From Stenopsyche tienmushanensis (Eukaryota; Arthropoda; Insecta; Trichoptera; Stenopsychidae): DNA of 64,000 nucleotides. The stretch is from the NCBI GenBank assembly GCA_008973525.1, contig WACJ01000057.1, positions 496,001-560,000 of the forward strand, read 5' to 3'. The position numbers were made by a program, and so were the translations under genes. Shown here piece by piece: positions 56,331 through 64,000 of this stretch; the stretch's first letter is position 1; each line of letters starts with the position of its first letter. The notes beneath the pieces were generated by a model, which saw only the letters and a program-made list of their open reading frames with translations, did no database searches and was not told the origin of the DNA.

Positions 56331-57671
56331 TTTTTTCAAAATTTCAAATAAGTTTTTTTTTCCCAATAAAACCGAGAAATACGAATATATTTTTAATAGT
56401 AAAATTATTAATATTTGAAGATTTTCAACTACCAGCTTATCTTGAGTTCTGAAAAGAAAGCACAACGACCATTGTTAAAATCGAATAGGATCGCCGACGA
56501 ATATTAGATTGGATTGGAAGATTTATTATTTTTTGATAAATGGTAAATTGGTCAATCTGTAAGACCTCTTCCGATTTATAATTGCAACATTTTTAACCCA
56601 TGTATAGTTTCGGTATTTTCAATTCCTTCTATGATCGCAATCTCATCCTATATACGTACAATGGCAAATTGAAAATGGTTGGTTCCTATGGCAATTCTTT
56701 CCTATAACATGGTGAATTAAATCTAAATTCCGATAAGATTGTCCAATTACAAAATATATTGCTGCTCATAAATAATCATACTTTGTCAGTTCGGAATGAT
56801 ATTACAAGTCTTAAAATATAGCCATCAGCAAAATTGCTTGCAGATCGATTCTGAGCGAAAATGGGATTCCAATGACATGCTGACAATTAGACAACTGCAT
56901 CTTTATGCATTCTTATAGAATGCATGTCGATTTTTTTTATGGTTTCGATGCTTGAATCGATGTTGTGCATGCGAATTCCTCATCGGCGAACATCGATTCT
57001 TAAACGAAACAACGGCTCATAAATATTCTCCAGTCATAATTTGATGAATTGCCTGTTTGGGACGGTGTTTCGCAACTTTTTAATGGATGCACTCTTTGTA
57101 TAACAGGTGTAATGCGGGCAGAAGTGCAATTTTATGGCGTTTTTATCAAATTTATTCGTTCAAAAGACAAAATGTTGAATGGCACGAGGATAATGTGGCC
57201 TGCAGTAGCTTCCAGGGGTAGCTTTAATCTGAATAAATTTATTTCCAGCTCAGAGCCTCTTAAAAGCATCCATAATTTCTGCATGCCCCAATATATATTT
57301 AAGATGTCGAAGTTCGTCCGGGTTTAAGTGTATCCTGTATGAACACGGAATAGATTATCTTTATAATATCGCATCCAAAAATAAAACTTATTTTTAAGGC
57401 GACTTATTCTTTATCAGATGCATCTCCAAAGGATAATTGGCTGAGGAAAAAGATCAAGTGACGTTCCCGCATGACTTTATTAATTGCCTTTGTATTTACC
57501 TTTTCAGATCCAAAAAATAGGATAAATTAATCCTAAAACACTAATCATTAGTCTCACAGGCTACAAATACAACGTATCCGACATGTAAATTTGGTATACA
57601 ATTCTATAAGAAAATATGTTTTTTTCCGAACCAAGATATATATACAATGTCTGCAACTTCAATTTTTGTTC
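56331..57671. other. No gene recognised
   Basis: A 92-codon frame at 57049-57327 lies in a moderately less AT-rich patch but has no known motif. Confidence 0.4.
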
Positions 57672-57675
57672 TTAA

Positions 57676-57757
57676 CGCTTTTAAGGACACGTCTGCATTA
57701 TGCATCTTTTTTTGTATGAAAAGATGACACATATTTGCAGACGTGTCCGCCAACGCG
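57676..57757. mobile_element. Tiny TTAA-flanked hairpin MITE (82 bp)
   Basis: TTAA at 57672-57675 and 57758-57761. The two arms are near-complementary: inward from the left CGCTTTTAAGGACACGTCTG, and from the right CGCGTTGGCGGACACGTCTG, sharing GGACACGTCTGCA. Nearly the whole element can fold into one hairpin. The TTAA duplication suggests mobilisation by a piggyBac-like transposase. Confidence 0.75.
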
Positions 57758-57761
57758 TTAA

Positions 57762-58675
57762 AGGTATATTAAATTGTCCTATTTCCTTGTATAAAATTAT
57801 ATTGCTATTGTTGTTGCAAATTCAAAGACTAATAAATGATCCTGCCTGATTTTATCAACACATTCCGGTCCGCTTAAATAAAAATACATATTCACATAGT
57901 AGTTTCATTGGTCTGTTCATGCGTAAGTTTTTAACGTATAATAAATAATTTATTTAAATGCAATGTGTTTCTCTAGTTTTGTTAAAAGATGGTGTTATAT
58001 TATATATGCTTTTGGTCCCATATATTTGGATTTTTAACATCCATTTATGATTTACACAAATTTGTAAGTGCTAAAAGTACAAGGATATCAATATTATTGA
58101 TCATATTATTTGCACCACAGGTCGAAAACCATTATTACATTTACATATATATCCATGGAGCTATTCCCTGTGAAGATTAAACTCGTTTTAATCTTTTTTC
58201 CAATTTTAACAAAATGAATATAATTTTTTCAAGTTCTTAATAAATCACGCTGATTTCAGATGATATTTTGAAAAAAAAAAACAGCGGATTGGAATGTGTT
58301 GATCGTTCAGTTTAAATATTTGCAATTTACTAAATTTGTTGATATTAAGGGTATTGAAAAATATTCGCGTATTTAGTATAAGAGGTTTAAACGTATTAGA
58401 AACAAGAATTTAAGTATAATTCTTTTCAAAATTCAACATATCTTCCTTTCATTTTGGTAGTCTTTGGATCCCTTTTTAGTAAAAACTTTCCGATTTGAAA
58501 GCAAAAAACATTATATAATGACTATAAATGCATTTCCACTTTTGCTGCATTTTTGAATCGTTTCTCTCTCAATTTTTGCCGTAGATCTGATTCGATTAGA
58601 GATTTTAGCGCATCGTTATCAAAATTTACCACATAAACATCTTTGAGCATTTAATCATAAACATCTTTGGACATC
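57762..58675. other. No gene; one possible Tc1-type end
   Basis: 58348-58373 ('gtattgaaaaatattcgcgt') resembles 21410-21435 ('gcgtcgaaaagtattcgcgt'), a word common at Tc1-like ends. Nothing else was recognised. Confidence 0.4.
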
Positions 58676-58870
58676 AGGGCCGTAACTGGGTTTGGGGCGC
58701 AAAACGTAGAATACCGACCCAGTTGAGAGCAGTCTTCTTCAGATAACTTTGTTTCATAATGAGAGTTTGTTATCGTTCTGTAGACATATTCAAGTATGAC
58801 TCATTCGTCATATCAGCGGTCCGAAAAGCGGACCTATTGGACACACAAATCTCATGGCTCTGCTGGACAT
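58676..58870. repeat. hAT-type left end fused to mariner-module fragment
   Basis: 58676-58735 (CAGGGCCGTAACTGGGTTTG, 'ggggcgcaaaacgtagaata') matches the left end of hAT copy 1 at 16590. 58785-58870 then matches the mariner-family-2 module, including GGTCCGaaaagcGGACC. Two unrelated repeat pieces are joined within 60 bp. Confidence 0.6.
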
Positions 58871-59931
58871 TTTACACTTAAAAATAAAAAAAGCCCGTTA
58901 GACAAAAATAATGCTTAACAATAATTCTATAAATAATATACCTTACAAAAAAGTTCCCATCACTGTGTCCAGACACAAATTTGCGATACTCTTAATATGA
59001 TGATATTTTCTCCTCCATCATCTGTATTTGAATCCTCATATTTATAACATGAGTCCAGGATATTACACACCATACTTGATTCAAAAAGATCAAGACTTGC
59101 CAAAATGAGAATTTTTGTATACATCCTATTCAATTGACGCTTGTGGTATTTTTGACGAGTAAATAATTATAATAAAGTACATCGCTTAAATATGATCGTT
59201 CATTTTTTGGGTATCCTTTTTTGAGCTGAACAGCTGCAGAGCGTGTATCCTTATCCTGCAAGAATTTGCGTCAGCTGATGCATCCGACACACTATAATTT
59301 CTCAAAAACGTCATATTACAATATGAATGCAGCAGATTTCAACAACGCAATCTATATTTATGAGTGGTGCACTTAGCATAGACAATTGCGACAGAAATTG
59401 AACGTTCTTCGGAGGCGAAATGATTTGCAAACTGTGTCAAAGAGGCCATTAATTCAAGCTGATTTAAAAAAATATCACTGCATTCGAGATCGGCTTTCAA
59501 AACATCCATGCTTAATTATCGGTTGTGGTCTGCATTAATGCATCGACAATGAGATGCAAACCGTCGACGATAGGAGGTGCGACCCGATCTGATTGCAATT
59601 AGAGTACTCTAATCGAGTTTTAATTAATATAAAAAACGATGCAATTAATTCACGGCAGTGTGTGCCTTAATATTGCTGAAATTATTGAAATTTATTCGAT
59701 TATTCAAATGAAACTTGACCCTTTTCAAGCGACGATGTCCACCGGCGACATATGATAGGTGTCGTGAAAGTCTTCGTCGTTCGAAACACATTGTCGTAAA
59801 TTGCATGCCCCATTAATTATATTATGTTATTATATAATCACATTGTATGAAAATAAGTGCATAATAAAAATAAAAATATGTACAAAATTCGCCAGACCAA
59901 GTGTTACCACATTCGATTCAGTCATCCATAC
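58871..59931. other. No gene seen
   Basis: No recognised frame or repeat. Confidence 0.5.
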
Positions 59932-60171
59932 GATGATCCAGAAGAGTATAGAAATATTATGTAGGATCAAAAAAATAGATTCTAGAGTGTAGCTATATAC
60001 ACATATCTCATCCTCCGTCGCGATAGAGTCCAGAAAAGCTTCTTTCTCCTGTGCAAAATGATCTAATAATTTTGACACAATATCATTGAGGAGACTTCGA
60101 GAAATCTCAGGAATTTATTCGTGAAAGTCCCGGTCCCAAGATCTTTTATAACCTTATTTCCTGGATGACTA
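59932..60171 (-). mobile_element. Mariner deletion derivative (240 bp)
   Basis: Ends GATGATCCAGAAGAGTATAG at the left and, on the minus strand at the right, AGTCATCCAGGAAATAAGGT: the terminal repeats of the 8585/63690 family. Between them the minus strand keeps a transposase piece from just before the first catalytic Asp to just after it, then joins the 3' terminal repeat. The second and third Asp are deleted. Confidence 0.72.
59985..60078 (-). pseudogene. Mariner transposase fragment around first catalytic Asp
   Basis: 'LLDHFAQEKEAFLDSIATED' followed by 'EICVYSYTLES' corresponds to the family consensus L-L-x-x-(Y/F)...E-F-L-x-S-I-V-T-G-D-E-T-W-V-(Y/H)-x-Y-T-P-E-S. The Asp of 'TEDE' is in place. 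Gly before it is Glu, and Trp is Cys. The frame then runs through the terminal repeat, so the continuing residues are not transposase. Confidence 0.75.
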
Positions 60172-60883
60172 TTTCGTTTTTATACATCGCAAATAAATGA
60201 TTTATTATAATTTTTGAGTCGTTAATTTTGCATTTTTATTAAGTGATATGAATCATGCATTTTAAAATCCAAGGACAAAGCAAAACACGAGCTAATATAA
60301 GTTTTTTTAAAGCACTAATGAATCAGTCATAACGACGTGACTAACATTTTACCACGTACAGGTTCATTTATCATCAATAATGCAAACGCGTTCTAAATAC
60401 AGGTCAATGGGCATATTTGGGTAAATTAACAATGCAACAAAAATAATGCTTAATCTATTTGTAAATAGTCTCATAATCTTATTTGGATACTATTGATCGT
60501 TATTTTTTACATTTTGGTATTCGTTTCGGGAAAAATATATCAATAGGAAACAAATTGAAAACTGGGAGTCCCAATCTGGGTTATATAGAATATCTGGAAT
60601 ATATAGGAAGATATAAGCTAAACAAAGTCCATAATAATAACATAAACATGGAAACTTGGAATTGTAAGTTGATAGGAATATTATCTGAAGTTTTAATAAG
60701 AATCGGTTCAGTTAAATAAGTTTTTTTTTAAAATACATTATTTGTTCAAATTTAAAATATATAAAAAGCTATGGTGAGCTGTTTCTTAATAATTCTAGAG
60801 AATCGATGGGGTGATAAATTTGTATTTGATTCCAAATTAGAAGATTTACAAATATCTGGAAGAAATATTCAAGCCTTTCCCTT
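60172..60883. other. No gene seen
   Basis: A 78-codon frame at 60483-60719 is unrecognised. Confidence 0.45.
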
Positions 60884-60920
60884 AACCTTTTGATCAGTAC
60901 AGTCGCGTATTTGCGATCGA
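60884..60920. repeat. TTAA-type end shared with 43576-43612
   Basis: TTAACCTTTTGA followed by CAGTCGCGTATTTGCGATC. It lies about 40 bp from the truncated edge of a mariner copy, and in the 43-kb case inside one. Confidence 0.55.
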
Positions 60921-60957
60921 ATTCCAGTGATTCAGAAAGAGCATTCTTACACGTTTC

Positions 60958-61487
60958 TATTCTGTTCTATTACCTTTCTCCATCTCTCCGGAAGCTTCAT
61001 AATGCCTTCTTCCTAAAATTTTTCAGGTTTGATCGTTTCACCTCGCTGAAGTGGCTCATAATAAACTACCCCCTTTCAGTCCCACCAAATGCATGGCAAA
61101 ACTTTTTTTTGGATGTAGGCCAGGTTTAGCTACAGTTAAAGCTTCTGTACCCTTGGTCCAAGACCGTTTACGTGAGATATTCTCATATAGTATCCAACTT
61201 TCATCTCCAATGACAAGTCTCTTCAAATAAGGTTGGCTATTTTGTCGTTGGAGAAGAAGATCGCATGTTGAAATACGCTGAAGTTTATTTGAGTCAGTCA
61301 ATTCATGAGGAAGTCACACATCTTAACGATTGATGTAGCCCAATTTATGTCAGATGATTATGGACGGATATTCGTGGAATTTCTAGCTTTTTAGCTATTT
61401 CGCAAACAGTATATCGCGGGTTTTCTTCAACCATGGCTATGATTAGATTTGTGTTCATTTGCGAAAGAAACGTATGGGACAACCTAA
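60958..61487 (-). mobile_element. Mariner element, internally deleted (family 1, copy d)
   Basis: The right end (inward TTAGGTTGTCCCATACGT) is next to TA. The minus strand keeps 'IGDESWILYEN' near 61190 with the first catalytic Asp and 'KPGLHPKK', then jumps from the first core strand (about 61035) directly to the C-terminal sequence 'GIMKLPERWRK'. The segment with the second and third Asp is therefore lost. The left end is missing from 60958. Confidence 0.88.
61056..61301 (-). pseudogene. Mariner transposase fragment, linker to first core strand
   Basis: 81 codons: 'STCDLLLQRQNSQPYLKRLV' (the segment before the catalytic domain), 'IGDESWILYENISRKRSWTK' with the first catalytic Asp, and 'ALTVAKPGLHPKK'. 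A frameshift in the A/T run after PKK turns the expected 'LLCIWWDWKGVVYYEL' into another frame. Upstream, the helix-turn-helix region is readable only in pieces. Confidence 0.85.
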
Positions 61488-61545
61488 TACATACAAGCTT
61501 CATATACGCTGCGACGGTCCTGATAGATAAGTGGCGGATTAAAGC
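61488..61545 (-). repeat. Arm of the LTR-like repeat
   Basis: 'acaagcttcatatacgctgc' and 'gacggtcctgatagataagt' match 39125-39170; it directly abuts the mariner end. Confidence 0.5.
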
Positions 61546-62859
61546 ATTTAAGTTTTTGATTGTGATTGATTATGACACACAGAATTAAAGACTCCCAGAT
61601 TGTGCATTATATTAATAGACGATTTCTTTCAGCGTGGACACTTTGCGGAATTATGCTGCAGGCATAACTGCAACATGCCGAGTTAATTGTGCATCCATAT
61701 GGACACAGGAACCGCATATGTCGAGCGTTTGGACATTATCGAGCGTAACGGTACAATTCGAGTCGATTTCTTTCGTTTTTGGATTCGGGCAAGAAGTTTC
61801 AGCGGAGGCATTAATTGACCGACAGATGCGCACAATAATGGATAGTATGCTATATTGTAAAGTCCTTATATGAATGGATCTGCAAATACCTGCCCTGTAA
61901 ATCGGTCGCTTTCAATGCCACTGCATTTTTGTTGCACCAGACGCTCGTTGCACCGATCAGCTGTTGTTGCCTTGCAGCCGGTAACCCGATATTGTTGCAC
62001 CATAAAAAATGCATATCGCCAAGATGCACCAGAATGCTGGTGGCAAAGGGATTTAAGGCTCCCGTATGATTATGTTCCACTGACAAATGTCAGGTTTTAC
62101 GAAAATTATAAGACATCATCATGGGCAAAAAATGATTTTAATCATACTTATTTCGACGAAAGAAAGTGCAATATCTTAAACGACATATTATCTTACAAGT
62201 TTGGTATTTATATCACATTCAATAGGATGTTCTATGTGGGGAAAAAAAACGGATAAACAGGTCTATAAGTTTGAAAATTTAGGTGAGCAGCTGTTTCATG
62301 TAAAAAAAGGCGACGGTTTAAGGTGGGTCATCCATTGAACTTGCTCTTCTATGCTTTTGACATTCAGCAGGAATGCAGAATGCTTGAATGCTCCTTCGAA
62401 CATTATTTAATACTCTAAATGCCGATAGTCCAACAATACATTCTTTTGTAGTTGCTCTTTTACCTGTTGGCAAATTTGAAGATTAAGAAATTTCAAGCAT
62501 GCTATTAGTACGGGAGGCACGAATATTATTTTATATAATTATTCATACAAAGCTGAATAATTTAAATTTTGTTGTTTCAATATTGTAGATTAATAAAACG
62601 GCCGTCTACCGTCATGATGTAGTTGTTGACATTCATAATATTTTTTTGTCACTGATTAACCCAAAATGTCATCTCAACTTTTTAATATGTAGTTGTAATA
62701 GCACAAAATGACTACTTGTGATGATTTTGTGAAAATGAAAAACTTTTCTAGATTATATCATTTCTAACGATATGCTACATGTCATGCAAATCATTAAATA
62801 ATCCGTTAAACTTGAAGTTTTGTTCAAATTGGCCACCTCTGCTTCGTATACACATACTT
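61546..62859. other. No gene recognised
   Basis: 61634-62256 is less AT-rich and holds frames of 79 and 128 codons (plus) and 78 (minus). I recognise no domain in any of them and see no splice signals worth proposing. Confidence 0.4.
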
Positions 62860-63135
62860 CACCTTTTTCTTATTTCCACTGTAGTTGTCTGAAGTAGCAT
62901 TTCCGCTTTCATTTTTGCATTTTTGCTTTTGGCGGTCCTATTCCGTGGCTTGCATGGTATTCAGACCTGACACCACTGGATTTCTTTGCCTGGGGACATC
63001 CCCTATTCCGTGGCTCACACAGTCTCCAGAACCGACACCACTAGATTTCTTCGCCTGGAGACGTACCCTATTCCGTGGCAAGTGCGGTCTCCAGATCTGA
63101 CACCACCGAATTTCTTTGACTAAAGAGGTTAAAAG
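62860..63135 (+). mobile_element. Mariner-type fragment with second 65-bp array
   Basis: 62860-62935 ('cctttttcttatttccactg', 'tttcatttttgcatttttgc') matches 12530-12620 inverted. Three 65-bp units follow, with 'ttccgtggc' at 62941, 63006 and 63071. The first reads as 'PDLTPLDFFAWG' in one frame; the later two have drifted. Terminal repeats were not found. Confidence 0.65.
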
Positions 63136-63309
63136 GTTATGACAATTCAAAGGTGAAATTTAAGTATTTTTTTCAAAATGTTGACATTTGGACATAGGGC
63201 TTATGTGTGAAACGTAGCCAAATATCTCCCCCTCCCCTAACCCCCAGAAAATTTTTATATCTACAAAATTGAGACTGTGCTGTAGCTGCTTATAATAAAT
63301 ATTATATAA

Positions 63310-63665
63310 ATTCAGGACTGTTTTAATGCGATAGATACGTTCTACGGAGATTCGCATATAAAAAATCGCATAAAAAAAGACTTGAACTACATAAAAAACT
63401 GAAGGCTAGGTTCCATTATTTTAAAAGCCGCGTAACTTCAAATCAATGTTATAGAATGTACCAAAAATCGCATTAAAAAAGTTTATAAAAAATTAATAAA
63501 AACAAAAACATAATACATATTTATCTTAAAATTGCTTTACTAAAGTCTATTTTACTCGATAATCCTTAAACTTTGAGAAGAGTTGCCAGATTTGAAAACA
63601 ATTCCGTGAGGGATAGGTCGCACAACTTTGAATTCGCATTAAAAAGATCCGCATAAAAACAAACG
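63310..63665. mobile_element. Short relative of the unknown TIR transposon
   Basis: Both ends carry 'gcgatagatacgttctacgg'/'aatcgcataaaaaaag' and 'ctttgaattcgcattaaaaa' words like those framing 45414-46462. The long interior is absent, so this looks like its MITE. Confidence 0.5.
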
Positions 63666-63689
63666 AAGTCCCGCACTACGAGTATTATC

Positions 63690-64000
63690 TAGAATTCTAA
63701 AAAGTAAGGTTACAAGGGCTACTTAGGCAAGGGGATTTTTATGTTTCAAGTTGGCGCATCTGGCGTGTAGGGGGAACCATAACGATCAGTTTGTTTGGTC
63801 TCGCGTGTTTGTCGGCCATTTTGTTTAGTCACAGTAAATTCTTCCAATGGAGAGATCGTCGCGCGTTCACGCCACCTCCTGTCCGTTCGAGATCCATGCG
63901 GTCATCCGTTTTTTGACTTTACAGAACAATATCACCGCAAATATCCTTTGGAAGCTTATGAAAGTTTATAGTAATGATGTGCAAAAAATTGAGGAACAAT
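63690..64000 (+). mobile_element. 5' end of a mariner-type transposon, continues past the window
   Basis: Begins near 'ctaaaaagtaaggttac', a diverged terminal repeat of the 8585-8876 family. The leader matches that short element over 160 bp ('tgtttcaagttggcgcatct', 'cgtgtttgtcggccattttg'), and a transposase frame starts at 63847. The 3' half and second terminal repeat lie outside the window. Confidence 0.72.
63847..64000 (+). CDS. Mariner-type transposase, N-terminal 51 codons (partial)
   Basis: The frame from ATG at 63847 is open to the window edge. It begins 'MERSSRVHATSCPFEIHAVI' and continues 'RFLTLQNNITANILWKLMKV' then 'YSNDVQKIEEQ'. The pattern E-I-x-A-V-I-R-F-L-x...I-x-x-x-L-x-x-V-Y-x-x-D-V is the first helix-turn-helix of Mos1-like transposases (HTH_48 type), which binds the terminal repeat. 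The usual Gly in V-Y-G is Ser here. The start fits the conserved leader 'ttccaATGga' also found at 8585-8876. No stop or frameshift is visible in 154 bases; whether the whole gene is intact cannot be judged. Confidence 0.7.
   Translation, partial: MERSSRVHATSCPFEIHAVIRFLTLQNNITANILWKLMKVYSNDVQKIEEQ

Noticed and set aside
61870..62256. 128-codon plus-strand frame
   Set aside because: No domain recognised; an overlapping opposite frame is equally open at its 5' half.
1..64000. tRNA, rRNA, CRISPR arrays or bacterial operons
   Set aside because: No cloverleaf with proper A and B boxes, no rRNA signature, no regularly spaced direct repeats with spacers, and no ribosome-binding-site-led gene series were seen; the 65-bp arrays lack spacers and derive from a transposase.

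Overview
This window looks like gene-poor, AT-rich, repeat-dense DNA from an insect or other arthropod nuclear genome. No bacterial-style gene organisation is present. I found no convincing host protein-coding gene, rRNA, tRNA or CRISPR array. Almost all recognisable coding sequence is decayed transposable-element (TE) protein: mariner transposases of several lineages, hAT transposases, and R1-like non-LTR reverse transcriptase. The likeliest setting is an intergenic region or a very long intron.

Layout. 1-5 kb: an LTR-like end with a tRNA-Leu-type primer-binding site, a Helitron-like element nested in a mariner-type MITE, and a 5'-truncated R1-like LINE on the minus strand (3960-5095). 6-14 kb: a mosaic R1-like 3' end, a short mariner derivative (8585-8876), a TTAA-flanked MITE (9834-10074), a 65-bp tandem array made from a transposase motif, and an LTR-like copy. 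15-30 kb: Helitron-like, hAT, mariner and piggyBac-like insertions, including a hAT with a perfect 8-bp target duplication that carries a nested TTAA MITE (21508-22577). 31-44 kb: decayed mariner copies sharing an unexplained ~300-bp module, a second Helitron/MITE composite, and a solo-LTR-like copy. 45-56 kb: a TIR transposon of unknown class, the second copy of the 296-bp TTAA MITE, hAT, R1 and mariner fragments. 57-64 kb: a tiny TTAA hairpin MITE, a mariner deletion derivative that keeps the first catalytic Asp, a second 65-bp array, and, at the right edge, the open 5' end of a mariner-type transposase gene that runs out of the window.

How the parts relate. Non-autonomous derivatives can be matched to coding relatives within the window. 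The element starting near 63690 shares TIR and leader sequence with the deletion derivative at 8585-8876. The TIR alone links 59932-60171 and 12284-12620 to that family. The Helitron-like core occupies the same place inside the same mariner-type MITE in two separate copies, which suggests a composite that spread as one unit. The hAT insertion at 21508 can be dated as younger than the repeat it interrupts, because a related copy lacking the insertion lies at 27150-27450. No cooperative cellular pathway is encoded here.

Limits: all similarities were read by eye. Class-level transposon calls are mostly secure. Subfamily names, exact boundaries in diverged copies and all calls below about 0.4 are tentative.
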